Assembly: GCA_024696005.1 (NCBI GenBank)
Contig: JAILHF010000041.1
Span: 27,104-91,103, forward strand
DNA: 64,000 nucleotides
Direction of reading: 5' to 3'
Source: Lachnospiraceae bacterium
GTDB taxonomy: Bacteria; Bacillota; Clostridia; Lachnospirales; Lachnospiraceae
Positions 50,432 through 59,496 of the stretch are shown here, piece by piece. Positions within the stretch are counted from its first letter, which is position 1. Every line of letters starts with the position of its first letter. A program made the translations under genes and the position numbers. A model generated the notes under the pieces. That model searched no databases. It was not told the DNA's origin and saw only the letters and a program-made list of their open reading frames with translations.

Positions 50432-52312
50432 ATGGACATGGATGTTTTTTGGAAGGAGTTCCGGGAAGGGAACGCGCTGAATGCGTACGAATTCTTCGGG
50501 GCTCACGTGGGTGCGGACGGGACGACGTTCCGGACCTATGCACCGAATGCCTCGGGAGTCAATCTCTTCGGGGATTTCAATTCCTGGACCGAAGTGCCGA
50601 TGGAGCGGGACGAGCACGGGTGCTTCAGCATTACGGTTAAGGAAGCAAAGAAGGGCGATCTGTACAAATACGTGGTATACGGGAACAACGGTTGGAGGAC
50701 CGAGCACGCGGACCCTTACGCCTTCGGCGCGGAACTGCGTCCCGGCAGTGCTTCCCGGATCACGGATCTTTCGGAATACCGCTTTGGCGATGCGCAGTGG
50801 CTGAAAGGGCAGAACGATCACAGGGACAAGCCCATGGCGATCTACGAGGTGCACCTCGGCGCTTTCATGCGTAACCCTGATGAGGAACACGGCTGGTACA
50901 GCTATCGTGAGATCGCGGAGCCTCTGATCGAGCACGTGAAAAAGTGCGGCTATACGCACATCGAGCTGATGCCTTTGTGCGAATATCCCTTCGACGGCTC
51001 CTGGGGATACCAGCTGAGCGGTTATTTCGCGGCAACCTGCCGCTACGGCAGCCCGGCGGATCTGAAGTATCTGATCGACTGCTGTCACAAAGCGGGGATC
51101 GGCGTGATCATGGATTACGTGCCCGTGCATTTCGCGATCGACGATTTCGCGCTGAAGCTTTACGATACAACAGCGCTGTACGAGTATTACCGTCCGGGCG
51201 TGGCGGAGAGCCAGTGGGGGACCTGCATGTTCAATCATGAGCGTCCCGAGACCGTCAGCTTCCTGCTTTCGGCCGCGGAATTCTGGGTCAGCGAATACCA
51301 CGTGGACGGACTGCGTGTGGACGCGGTGAGCTGCCTGATCTATTGGGGCGGCCGGCAGGAAAAGGGCGAAAACCCGTCCGGAATGGCGTTTGCCAGAAAG
51401 CTGACCGGTCTGCTTAAGAAGAAACACCCGAAGCTGATGCTCTTTGCCGAGGATTCCTCGTCCTGGCAGGGCGGCGTGACCGCGCCTGTCGAGAAGGGCG
51501 GACTGGGCTTCGATTACAAGTGGGACATGGGCTGGATGTACGACAGCCTGTATTTCCTGAGCCTGCCGGTCGAGCAGAGACGTGCGAATTATCACAAGCT
51601 CACGTTTTCGATGTGGTATTTCTATGACGAGCGTTTCATCCTCTCCCTTTCCCATGACGAGGTCGTGGGCGGAAGAGGGACCATCCTGGAGAAGATGCAC
51701 GGCAGCGAGGACAGCAAGATCGCCCAGATCAGGGCGTATTACGCATATATGTACATGCATCCCGGGAAAAAGCTCTCCTTCATGGGAAATGAAGTGGGAG
51801 AGCGCACGGAATGGAACGAGACGAGGGAAGTGGAGTTCAACCTGCTTGCCGAGCCGCTCCACAAAGGGCTCTTCGATCTGGTCTGCGACCTGCAGAAGCT
51901 CTACTGCAGCGAGGAAGTGCTTTACGCAAAGGAGTACGAGCGGGATAATTACGAATGGCTCTATTGCAGGGACGACGGCCCTCTCCTTTATGTGATGAAG
52001 CGCATCGGCAAGGGAAAGAGCTTTGTCTGCGCGCTGAATTTCGGTGCGGAAGCACTGGAAGCTTTCGAACTGCCGCTGGACAAGGAAGAGCCGGAGGCGG
52101 CCGAAGCGGAGAACGCGGCCGAAGCGAAGGCGAAGCCCGCAAAGAAAAAGAGCGCGAAGAAAGAAGAAAGCTGGACGAGCGTGATCTGCACCGACTGGAA
52201 ATGCTACGGCGGAGCGCTTGATGCGGACAAGAAAACGATCCGTTCCGATAAACGAAAGATGTCGATCGATCTGCAGCCCTACAGCGCCGTGATCTATGAG
52301 GTGAACAGCTAG
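50432..52312 (+). CDS. glgB: 1,4-alpha-glucan branching enzyme (GH13)
   Basis: A 626-residue glycogen branching enzyme. An N-terminal CBM48-type domain (about 20-105) has TYAPNASGVNLFGDFNSW. The GH13 barrel carries EYPFDGSWGYQ, the nucleophile Asp in HVDGLRVDAVS, the acid/base Glu in LFAEDSSSW and the third Asp in LSLSHDEVV. In the C-terminal beta domain an Ala/Lys/Glu-rich low-complexity stretch of about 30 residues (about 550-580) replaces an ordered loop. GAGGAG-like sequence precedes ATG 50432. PilZ and PH-domain genes follow immediately; no other glg genes are present. Confidence 0.92.
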   Translation: MDMDVFWKEFREGNALNAYEFFGAHVGADGTTFRTYAPNASGVNLFGDFNSWTEVPMERDEHGCFSITVKEAKKGDLYKYVVYGNNGWRTEHADPYAFGAELRPGSASRITDLSEYRFGDAQWLKGQNDHRDKPMAIYEVHLGAFMRNPDEEHGWYSYREIAEPLIEHVKKCGYTHIELMPLCEYPFDGSWGYQLSGYFAATCRYGSPADLKYLIDCCHKAGIGVIMDYVPVHFAIDDFALKLYDTTALYEYYRPGVAESQWGTCMFNHERPETVSFLLSAAEFWVSEYHVDGLRVDAVSCLIYWGGRQEKGENPSGMAFARKLTGLLKKKHPKLMLFAEDSSSWQGGVTAPVEKGGLGFDYKWDMGWMYDSLYFLSLPVEQRRANYHKLTFSMWYFYDERFILSLSHDEVVGGRGTILEKMHGSEDSKIAQIRAYYAYMYMHPGKKLSFMGNEVGERTEWNETREVEFNLLAEPLHKGLFDLVCDLQKLYCSEEVLYAKEYERDNYEWLYCRDDGPLLYVMKRIGKGKSFVCALNFGAEALEAFELPLDKEEPEAAEAENAAEAKAKPAKKKSAKKEESWTSVICTDWKCYGGALDADKKTIRSDKRKMSIDLQPYSAVIYEVNS

Positions 52313-52313
52313 G

Positions 52314-52946
52314 ATGAACTATACCGATATCCCCTTGGGGGTAAAAGTACAGATCAACGTATCCAACGGAGGGGACATGCAGGCCAAGTTCATTTCCCGC
52401 GTTATGAAGACCGGAGACAAGGCCCTGCTGGTGATCCCGTTCATGCATAAAGGCGTGCGCGTGAATTTCGGCGGGAGCGGCGTGACGATCCACATGGAGG
52501 TGCCGGACGGACAGGGGAATAACTGGACCTTCAAGAACTGCAAGATCGATACCGTGAAAAAGAACGGCCTGGTTTACCACCGCATCCTCTGCCCGATGTC
52601 GGAAGGCATCGAAAACCGGCGCGGTGAAAGACGTACCTATGTATGGCAGCCTGCGATCTTTACCATCGAGGGGATCGCCGACCAGATCTTCACCACACTG
52701 AAGGACGTGAGCCCCAGCGGCTTCGCCTTTGTGCTGGATCCGAAGAAGCGCCTGCCGATCACAAACGGCAAGACGGTCAGCTGCACGGTCAACGAGCGCG
52801 ACGGAAACGTTGTGCACCTGCGAGGCAAGGTCATACGCCGCGAAAAACTGGATCAGTATGTTCTGTACGGCTGCCGCAGCAGTGAGCGGAATGAGGAAGT
52901 CGTTGAGTATATCGAGAGACTGAACCGGAAGAGCGCGAGACAGTAA
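52314..52946 (+). CDS. PilZ-domain cyclic-di-GMP receptor (YcgR-like)
   Basis: A 210-residue protein with an N-terminal YcgR-N-like beta domain (about 1-95) and a PilZ domain (about 98-200). The c-di-GMP contact residues are visible: Arg-rich ENRRGERR and the D-x-S-x-x-G motif LKDVSPSGFAF. Such proteins change conformation on c-di-GMP binding and control motility or polysaccharide machinery. It starts two bases after the glgB stop, so it is likely co-expressed with the branching enzyme. Confidence 0.88.
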   Translation: MNYTDIPLGVKVQINVSNGGDMQAKFISRVMKTGDKALLVIPFMHKGVRVNFGGSGVTIHMEVPDGQGNNWTFKNCKIDTVKKNGLVYHRILCPMSEGIENRRGERRTYVWQPAIFTIEGIADQIFTTLKDVSPSGFAFVLDPKKRLPITNGKTVSCTVNERDGNVVHLRGKVIRREKLDQYVLYGCRSSERNEEVVEYIERLNRKSARQ

Positions 52947-52985
52947 ATGTGACGGAACGTAAACCCAGAAAAGGAGGGGAACAGC

Positions 52986-53402
52986 ATGGCAAAAGACAAG
53001 AACGAACAGCAGGATGTATTCCGCGAGAGGAAGAGATGGGTCTTCCTGGGCCTGCCCTGGACCTTCACGGTCTATCACATCCGCGAGGACATGATCACGA
53101 TCGACAGAGGCCTGCTCAGCAAGCAGGAGGACGACTGCTACATGTATAAGGTGGCGGACGTGCATCTGGACCGCAGCCTTTTTGAGCGCATGTTCGGGCT
53201 GGGGACCATCACCTGCTTTACCGGTGATACCACCGATTCCAAGCTGGTCTTCAAGCACATCCGTCATTCCAGGGAGATCAAGAATTACATCCTGGATGCT
53301 GCGGACAAGGAGCGCATCAGGCGCCGCACCGTCAACATGCAGGGTGTGGGCTATCACGAGGATTCCATCGGCAGCGGTGATGTGGTGGATGACATCGGAT
53401 GA
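52986..53402 (+). CDS. Bacterial PH-domain protein
   Basis: A 138-residue soluble protein. The core (about 15-100) matches the bacterial PH-like fold: TFTVYHIREDMITIDRGLLS then LDRSLFERMFGLGTI. The fold usually mediates protein or lipid contact. The acidic tail is unstructured. AAAAGGAGG precedes ATG 52986. Its stop overlaps folC as ATGA. Confidence 0.7.
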   Translation: MAKDKNEQQDVFRERKRWVFLGLPWTFTVYHIREDMITIDRGLLSKQEDDCYMYKVADVHLDRSLFERMFGLGTITCFTGDTTDSKLVFKHIRHSREIKNYILDAADKERIRRRTVNMQGVGYHEDSIGSGDVVDDIG

Positions 53403-54661
53403 CGGAGCGCGAAGCGGAAGAATTCAGGCAAATGCTCCGGGAACGGGGGAGCAGGCCGGGGCTTGAGAGAGTAAGCCGGCTTGCGGAGGAACTGGGGAAT
53501 CCCCAGGATGCCGTGCCCTGCGTTCACATAGCCGGGACCAACGGAAAAGGCTCCGTGCTTGCTTACATGAGCACGGTGTTGAAGGAAGCGGGTTACGCGA
53601 CCGGAAGCTTTTTTTCGCCGGCACTCGGTGATGAGCGGGAAATGATCGGCTTCGGCGGAAAGCCGATCACGAAAAAGCTTTATCTGGAGGGCTGGGAGCG
53701 GATCAGCAGGACGCAGGCCGCTTCGGAGGTCACGCTTTTCGAGGCGCAGACAGTCCTGGCCTATTGGTTTTTCCGCGAGAAGGGCTGCGATGTCGCGGTA
53801 GTGGAATGCGGCATGGGCGGCGCCGGGGATGCGACCAGCATCTTAAAAAATGCGGCTTTGTGTGTCTTTGTGCCGATCTCTTCCGACCACACGGCTGTGC
53901 TCGGAAACGGGATCGGGGCGATCGCCCGGGAAAAGAGCGGGATCATCACCGAAGGCACGGACGTGGTCAGTGCCGTGCAGACCGAAGAAGCAGGGAAGGT
54001 GCTCGAGCTTGCCGCAAAAAAAGCCGGGGCATCTTTTGTGACCGCACAGGAGCCGCGAAACATCCGCTACGGACTTTCGCGCCAGACCTTTGACTGCGGA
54101 GCTTACAAAAAACTCGCGATCAGCCTCGCGGGTGTTTGGCAGCCGCAGAATGCGGCGCTTGCCGTTACGGCGCTTTCGCTGCTCGGAACCAAAGGCTTTC
54201 CGGTGAGCGAAAAAGCCCTGCGAAACGGGCTGGAAAAAACGAGCTGGTACGGGCGCTTCAGCGTATTGAAGCGAAAGCCTCTCCTGATCGCGGACGGGGC
54301 GCATAACGAGGCGGGAGCGCAGGCGCTTGCCGATTCCCTGGCCCGTTATTTTCCGGACAAAAAGGTCGTTTTGCTGATGGGCGTGCTCAGGGACAAGGAT
54401 CACGACGCGATGCTTCGCATCCTTCTTCCGTACGCGGAGCAGCTGGTGTGCCTTACGCCGCCGGACAATCCGAGAGCCTTACCGGCAATGGAACTTGCGG
54501 AGGAAGCCCTGCGGTATTCCGGGAACGTGTCGGCGGCCGGAAGCGTGGAGGAGGGGCTGGAAATGGCCCTGCTGCTGGCTGACGGGAAAATGCCGGTCAT
54601 GGCCTGCGGCTCTCTCAGCTGGCTGCAGCGCCTGAAAAAGATAACGGAGGGATCCGTCTGA
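53399..54661 (+). CDS. folC: Folylpolyglutamate synthase/dihydrofolate synthase
   Basis: A 420-residue Mur-ligase-type enzyme that adds glutamate to dihydropteroate and folates. ATP loop: HIAGTNGKGSVLAYM. Omega loop: SFFSPALGDERE. Family core: VVECGMGGAGDATS, with ISSDHTAVLG next. The C-terminal domain holds LIADGAHNEAGAQAL. It is translationally coupled to the PH-domain gene and precedes folE by 62 bases. Confidence 0.92.
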   Translation: MTEREAEEFRQMLRERGSRPGLERVSRLAEELGNPQDAVPCVHIAGTNGKGSVLAYMSTVLKEAGYATGSFFSPALGDEREMIGFGGKPITKKLYLEGWERISRTQAASEVTLFEAQTVLAYWFFREKGCDVAVVECGMGGAGDATSILKNAALCVFVPISSDHTAVLGNGIGAIAREKSGIITEGTDVVSAVQTEEAGKVLELAAKKAGASFVTAQEPRNIRYGLSRQTFDCGAYKKLAISLAGVWQPQNAALAVTALSLLGTKGFPVSEKALRNGLEKTSWYGRFSVLKRKPLLIADGAHNEAGAQALADSLARYFPDKKVVLLMGVLRDKDHDAMLRILLPYAEQLVCLTPPDNPRALPAMELAEEALRYSGNVSAAGSVEEGLEMALLLADGKMPVMACGSLSWLQRLKKITEGSV

Positions 54662-54723
54662 GGACGGACCTTTGAAAAGCCCCGGCAGAGGATACGGGGC
54701 AAAGATAAAGGACAGGGATCAAA

Positions 54724-55284
54724 ATGGTAGACGAAGCAAAGATTGAAAAAGCGATACGCATGCTTTTGGAAGGCATGGGAGAGGACCCGGAACGGGAAGG
54801 CCTGGTAGACACGCCGTGCCGCGTGGCCAGGATGTATGCCGAGACACTTGCCGGCATGGACGAAAAGGCCGGGGACCATCTCTCCAGGTGTTTTTCGCAC
54901 GAATCGGAAGACATGGTCCTGGAGAGGGACATCTGTTTCTTCTCTACCTGCGAGCATCATCTGATGCCCTTCTTCGGCAGGGCGCATGTGGCGTATCTGC
55001 CGAACGGCAAGGTGGCAGGGCTTTCCAAGCTGGCCAGAACCGTGGAAGTGTTTGCGCGGCGCCTGCAGATGCAGGAGCGCATGACGGGACAGATCGCGGA
55101 CGCGCTGATGAAGGAGCTGGACTGCCGCGGCGCGATGGTGATGCTGGAAGCCGAGCATACCTGCATGACCATGCGCGGGGTGAAGAAGCCCGGCAGCAGT
55201 ACCGTTACTGTTGCGAAGCGCGGTGCCTTTGAATCGAGCCCCGAGCTCGAAAACCGCTTCTACGCGATGCTTGGCAGAAAATGA
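54724..55284 (+). CDS. folE: GTP cyclohydrolase I
   Basis: A 186-residue enzyme opening GTP to dihydroneopterin triphosphate, first step of folate synthesis. Zinc ligands are in [10 protein letters not shown] and [11 protein letters not shown], and the substrate loop has [10 protein letters not shown]. The start has no perfect ribosome binding site (AAAGGACAGG lies upstream). Its stop overlaps the next gene. Confidence 0.95.
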   Translation: MVDEAKIEKAIRMLLEGMGEDPEREGLVDTPCRVARMYAETLAGMDEKAGDHLSRCFSHESEDMVLERDICFFSTCEHHLMPFFGRAHVAYLPNGKVAGLSKLARTVEVFARRLQMQERMTGQIADALMKELDCRGAMVMLEAEHTCMTMRGVKKPGSSTVTVAKRGAFESSPELENRFYAMLGRK

Positions 55285-56117
55285 TGGACGAGATCAGGAT
55301 CGACGGTCTGAAAATTTACGGCTATCACGGGGTATACCCGGAGGAAGAGGCGAAGGGACAGAATTTCATTCTCTCCCTCCGGCTTTTTTTGTGCCTGCAG
55401 GAAGCGGGGCTTACGGACGATCTCGCTCTGAGCATTTCGTATGAAGAGGTCTGCCTTTTTGTGAAGGAGGTCTTTTCGGAAAAGCGTTTTTCCCTGATCG
55501 AAGCGCTGGCGGAGCATCTCTCCTGCCGGCTTTTTGCAAAATATCCGAAGCTGGAGGAGCTGGCGCTTACGGTCTCCAAACCGGAAGCTCCGATCGACGC
55601 GGATTTTTCAAATGTTTCCGTCTGCATCCGGAGAAAACGGCATCTTGTTTATCTGGCTTACGGGGCCAACGAAGGGGATGCGCTGCGCCAGATCAAAGAC
55701 GGCCTGCAGATGATAGCGGACGATCCGTTCTGCGAGCTGCTCGCGGCCACGGAGCCGGAGCGCAGCACGCCCTACGGCGGTGTGGAGCAGCCCGATTTTT
55801 ACAACGGGGCTGCCAAGATCCGCACACTTTACGGGCCCCACGATCTGCTTCGTTTCCTTCACAAAGTGGAAGAGGCACAGGGGCTGGACCGCTCGAAAAA
55901 GACCCACTGGGGGCCGCGCCCGCTTGATCTGGACATCCTCTTTTACGATGATCTGGTGCTTGCAGGTCCCGAGCTCGTGATCCCGCATCCGGACATCCAA
56001 AACCGCGATTTTGTTCTGGAACCACTCGTCAAGCTTGAACCGCAGCTGTTGCATCCGGTGCTGAAAAAAACCGCAGCCGAACTGGCTGCGGAAGTAAAAG
56101 AAAAGCATCTGGTTTAA
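55281..56117 (+). CDS. folBK: FolB-FolK fusion: dihydroneopterin aldolase / HPPK
   Basis: A 278-residue bifunctional enzyme. Residues 1-115 are dihydroneopterin aldolase: [18 protein letters not shown] and the C-terminal [12 protein letters not shown]. Residues 120-278 are hydroxymethyl-dihydropterin pyrophosphokinase: [11 protein letters not shown], the metal-binding block [14 protein letters not shown] and [14 protein letters not shown]. It thus covers two successive steps. folP (dihydropteroate synthase) is not in the window. Its 3' end contains, on the opposite strand, the terminator of the convergent gene. Confidence 0.93.
   Translation: MMDEIRIDGLKIYGYHGVYPEEEAKGQNFILSLRLFLCLQEAGLTDDLALSISYEEVCLFVKEVFSEKRFSLIEALAEHLSCRLFAKYPKLEELALTVSKPEAPIDADFSNVSVCIRRKRHLVYLAYGANEGDALRQIKDGLQMIADDPFCELLAATEPERSTPYGGVEQPDFYNGAAKIRTLYGPHDLLRFLHKVEEAQGLDRSKKTHWGPRPLDLDILFYDDLVLAGPELVIPHPDIQNRDFVLEPLVKLEPQLLHPVLKKTAAELAAEVKEKHLV
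56064..56091 (-). terminator. Minus-strand terminator embedded in folBK coding sequence
   Basis: On the minus strand CCGCAGCC (56091-56084), loop AGTTC, GGCTGCGG (56078-56071), then seven Ts (56070-56064). It follows the stop at 56123 of the convergent gene and lies inside folBK codons. Confidence 0.8.
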
Positions 56118-56122
56118 GTCCT

Positions 56123-57187
56123 TTAGGGCAGGGCCACCGCGTCCGCGGCAGCCTGAAAGACCTGTATGCTCCCGCTTCCGTAGGTGGGGAGCTGGTAGAC
56201 AGGCAGATCTGCCTTGTAATCCCTGAAATATACATAACCGGAAGTGATCTGGATGTCCCGGACCACGCCTTCCCGCAGCACTTCCTCGCCGCTTCCGTCG
56301 ATGCGGATGCGCTTGAAAGCATAGTTGTCGCCGCCGCTTTCGTCTATGGTCTGGTAATAGATGGTATCCCCGTAAAGATTAAAGGTCTCGATGCGCTCTT
56401 CGCTGATGGTGAAGAGATTGTTGTCGTACAGGGAAACGCTCTTGAGCTTCAGGTCGTCGTCCATGTCCAGGAAATAGACCCGGCCGTCCTGGAGCGTGGG
56501 CTCGTACATGTTCAGGGAGGAGACCTCTGTGGCCGCGGCTGTCAGATAATCCAGGGCGTACAGATGGTGATCCCCGCTCATCCCGGCGAAATAAACGCTG
56601 CCCTCGGCAGCAGGGCCGAGCTTGGGATGGTCGGAAACAAGGACGGTGTCGTTTTCACCCTCGGTCGTGAAACGGCTGAGCGTGACGACCGCGTTTTCGG
56701 GCTTGGAGATATCCTCCGAAAAATCCGTATAGTATAAGTAATTCCCGAGCAGGAGCAGGCTGTCGGTGGTTCCCTGCTTTAAGAGGATGTTCTTTTTGCC
56801 TGCGGAGTCCACACGGTAGATGCCGCGCCCGTCGCGGACATAGCCCAGACCGGACTGGCCGGCGCTGGAAGAGGAAAAGTAGTACAGATAGCCGCCTCCG
56901 GCGTTCAGGCAGGAAGCCTGGGCGGTCACGACCTTGCGTATCCCGCTCTGGTCGGGATTCATGGCATAAATGCTGCCGCCGTCGTAAGGATTCGAAAAAT
57001 AGACGATGCCGTCCTGCTCGCAGAAGCTGCCGCCGTTATAAAGATTTCCCGCGCTGTTGCCCTTAAGGCCCGGTTCGTTTTCCGGCAGCTTGAGGGCGCG
57101 GTTGCCCAGGATGCTTGAGAGACTGATCAGCAGGATGAGCGCCAGCGGGATGATGAATATGATCGCCTTTTTGAGTTTTTCGTTCAT
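56123..57187 (-). CDS. Membrane-anchored DUF5050-like beta-propeller protein
   Basis: A 354-residue protein with a basic start, one membrane helix (about 8-28), and an external domain of repeated beta motifs such as GIVYFSNPYDGGSIYAMN, YLYYFSSS, YLYYTDFS, GSVYFAGM and GRVYFLDM. These spaced YFxx blocks characterise DUF5050 propellers, common in Clostridia and without known function. AGGAGG precedes ATG 57187. It has its own promoter and terminator, so it is monocistronic. Confidence 0.75.
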   Translation of the reverse strand: MNEKLKKAIIFIIPLALILLISLSSILGNRALKLPENEPGLKGNSAGNLYNGGSFCEQDGIVYFSNPYDGGSIYAMNPDQSGIRKVVTAQASCLNAGGGYLYYFSSSSAGQSGLGYVRDGRGIYRVDSAGKKNILLKQGTTDSLLLLGNYLYYTDFSEDISKPENAVVTLSRFTTEGENDTVLVSDHPKLGPAAEGSVYFAGMSGDHHLYALDYLTAAATEVSSLNMYEPTLQDGRVYFLDMDDDLKLKSVSLYDNNLFTISEERIETFNLYGDTIYYQTIDESGGDNYAFKRIRIDGSGEEVLREGVVRDIQITSGYVYFRDYKADLPVYQLPTYGSGSIQVFQAAADAVALP

Positions 57188-57208
57188 CGCTTTCCTCCTG
57201 TTTACCCC

Positions 57209-57237
57209 ATTATATAACGGACTGAGGGTCTTAGCAA
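57209..57237 (-). promoter_or_regulatory. Promoter for the DUF5050-like gene
   Basis: On the minus strand TTGCTA (57237-57232), 17-base spacer, TATAAT (57214-57209). Confidence 0.75.
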
Positions 57238-57245
57238 ATATAATC

Positions 57246-57275
57246 TTGATAAGGAAGGGCAGAATGTGTTAAAAT
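57246..57275 (+). promoter_or_regulatory. Promoter for the hydrogenase gene
   Basis: TTGATA (57246-57251), 18-base spacer, TAAAAT (57270-57275) with TGT before it. A small palindrome, ATAAG-CA-CTTAT (57277-57288), overlaps the expected start of transcription and could be an operator. Confidence 0.6.
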
Positions 57276-57308
57276 GATAAGCACTTATGGGAATGGGGAT
57301 AAAGAAAG

Positions 57309-58790
57309 ATGCTTCATGAAAATCCTACACTTGTAGATGTAAAGCACGAGGTACTGTACCTGGTGGCCAAGGCTGCTTTCGAGGGCAGGCTGGATGAGGC
57401 GGAAACAACGATCCCCTACGAGATCGTTCCGGGGCCGCAGCCGGCATTCCGCTGCTGCATATATAAGGAAAGGGAAGTGGTGCGGGAGCGCATCAGCCTT
57501 GCGAGGAACCGCAATCCCCTTACCGGAGAGCCCTGCCGGAACACGGTGCTTATCCTGCCGGCGGCCTGCGAGGGCTGCCCGATCACGCGTTATGTCGTGA
57601 CGGATAACTGCCAGAAGTGCATGGCGAAGGCCTGCTTTAATTCCTGTAATTTCGGCGCGGTCACGATCGAGCGTGACAAAGCGCATATCGATCCGCAGAA
57701 ATGCCGTGAGTGCGGGCGTTGTCACGATGCCTGCCCCTATCACGCGATCGCGGATCTGCAGCGGCCCTGCAAGCGTTCCTGCCCGGTGGATGCCATCGGG
57801 ATGGACGAGAACATGCGGGTCCGCATTGACGACGAAAAATGCATCCGCTGCGGGCAATGCATCGCCAGCTGTCCTTTCGGGGCGGTGTCCGATTCCTCCC
57901 GCATGACGGAGGTGATCGAAGAGCTCCTTTCGGACCGCCCGGTTTATGCCATGATGGCGCCGGCCGGGGAAGGGCAGTTCGGAGCGGGCGTATCGATGGA
58001 TTCGATCCGCGACGGGCTGAAGGAACTGGGCTTCAAGGATATGGTGGAAGTGGCACTCGGCGCGGATTACGTGGCGTACGAGGAAGCCAAGGAGTGGGAA
58101 GAGGCGCTCAAGGACGGGCGGAAGATGACCACCTCATGCTGTCCCTCTTTTGTGCACATGATACGACGCCATTTCCCGCAGCTTGCGGACCAGATCTCCA
58201 CGACGATCTCGCCGATGGCGGCGACCTCGCGTCTGATCAGGGCACAGGATCCCGACGCGGTCTGCATCTTTATCGGTCCCTGCATCGCCAAAAAGAGTGA
58301 GGCGGGACAATACCAGCACATCCCCGGCTACAACGCGGATCTGGTGCTTACGTTTGAAGAACTGGCTGCGATGTTCGAGGCGAAGGAGATACAGCTGAAA
58401 CCGAAGGCCCCGGAACATCAGCAGGGAAGCATATACGGAAAGAATTTCGCAAAGAGCGGCGGCGTCACCAAGGCGGTGATGCAGGCACATACCGAAGCCG
58501 GCGGAAAGGACGAACTGCGGGTACGGACCTGCAACGGCGCGGAGGAATGCAAGAAAGCGCTGATCCTGATGAAGGCGGGAAAGCTTCCGGAGGATTTCCT
58601 GGAAGGGATGATCTGTGTCGGTGGCTGCGTAGGCGGCCCGGGAAGCATCAAGTCGCCGATGAAGGCAAACGCGGACAGAAACAAGCTGATGGAAGGCATG
58701 GATGCCCGTACCATCGAAGGCAGCATGGCGGCCCAGGAAGGGATACGCTTTGAAATGCACAGCAGGAAAGAAGCTGCCGGGGAAAACTGA
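57309..58790 (+). CDS. Monomeric [FeFe] hydrogenase, group-B-like
   Basis: A 493-residue iron-sulfur protein. The N-terminal half is rich in cysteine motifs for several 4Fe-4S clusters: NCQKCMAKACFNSC, KCRECGRCHDACP, CKRSCP and KCIRCGQCIASCP. The C-terminal half holds the H-cluster motifs in variant form: TSCCPSFV, IGPCIAKKSE and ICVGGCVGGPG. These fit the group B [FeFe] hydrogenases of Clostridia, thought to evolve or sense H2 with ferredoxin. The N-terminal ~70 residues are unassigned. No HydE, HydF or HydG maturation genes are in the window. Confidence 0.87.
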   Translation: MLHENPTLVDVKHEVLYLVAKAAFEGRLDEAETTIPYEIVPGPQPAFRCCIYKEREVVRERISLARNRNPLTGEPCRNTVLILPAACEGCPITRYVVTDNCQKCMAKACFNSCNFGAVTIERDKAHIDPQKCRECGRCHDACPYHAIADLQRPCKRSCPVDAIGMDENMRVRIDDEKCIRCGQCIASCPFGAVSDSSRMTEVIEELLSDRPVYAMMAPAGEGQFGAGVSMDSIRDGLKELGFKDMVEVALGADYVAYEEAKEWEEALKDGRKMTTSCCPSFVHMIRRHFPQLADQISTTISPMAATSRLIRAQDPDAVCIFIGPCIAKKSEAGQYQHIPGYNADLVLTFEELAAMFEAKEIQLKPKAPEHQQGSIYGKNFAKSGGVTKAVMQAHTEAGGKDELRVRTCNGAEECKKALILMKAGKLPEDFLEGMICVGGCVGGPGSIKSPMKANADRNKLMEGMDARTIEGSMAAQEGIRFEMHSRKEAAGEN

Positions 58791-58833
58791 GAAACCGGCG
58801 GTATCAGCATAAAGACAGGAGGGCAAAGGGCAG

Positions 58834-59496
58834 ATGGATGCTTCTATTATCGAAGCGGCGAAGAAAAAAGCGGCAATGGCCGGATTCAACGACATGGAGA
58901 TCTCGGCGATCGGGGAAGTTGCCAACATAACGCTCGGAAACGCGATGACGGCTCTGAGCGTGCTTCTGCACAACGATATCGACATCTCGACTCCTTTCGT
59001 GGAGATCAAGCACAAGGGCGAGATCGTGCAGGAACTGCCGGTGAAGTCCGTGGTGACCCGTGTGGATTATGTGAAAGGGCTGGACGGCTACAGCGTGCTC
59101 TTCCTGGAAGACGAACATGTGCGCATCATGACCGACCTGATGATGGGCAGCGACGGGCACGGGATGTTTTACGAACAGGAGATGTCGGAACTGCACATGA
59201 GCGCGGTGTCGGAATCCATGAACCAGATGATGGGATCCGCGGCCACGGCCATGGGCATGATGATCAACAAGCTGGTCGACATTTCCACGCCGGTCACGAG
59301 CCAGGTGGAACCGGGACAGTATCTGAACAATGCGTTCCCCAATGACGACCGTTTCGTGCAGATCAGCTTTGAACTGCAGATGGCGGATCTGATCACGACA
59401 CATATGATGCAGCTTTATCCTTTCCGCCTCGCAAAGGCGATCGCGGATCTCTTTATCGTCAAGAAAAATCAATCGGAAGGAGCGAATTCGTTCTGA
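58834..59496 (+). CDS. CheC-type phosphatase (FliY N-domain-like)
   Basis: A 220-residue CheC-family protein. The two active-site E-x-x-N helices are visible as IGEVANITLGNAM and VSESMNQMMGSAATAM, as in CheC and FliY, which dephosphorylate CheY-P. No FliN/SpoA domain follows, so it is not a complete flagellar-switch FliY. AGGAGGG lies upstream of ATG 58834. No chemotaxis genes are adjacent, and the target could be a lone receiver such as the one at 2.2 kb (speculation). Confidence 0.8.
   Translation: MDASIIEAAKKKAAMAGFNDMEISAIGEVANITLGNAMTALSVLLHNDIDISTPFVEIKHKGEIVQELPVKSVVTRVDYVKGLDGYSVLFLEDEHVRIMTDLMMGSDGHGMFYEQEMSELHMSAVSESMNQMMGSAATAMGMMINKLVDISTPVTSQVEPGQYLNNAFPNDDRFVQISFELQMADLITTHMMQLYPFRLAKAIADLFIVKKNQSEGANSF

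Noticed and set aside
58834..59496. Full flagellar-switch protein FliY
   Set aside because: Only the CheC-type domain is present; no SpoA/FliN domain follows and no flagellar genes are nearby.
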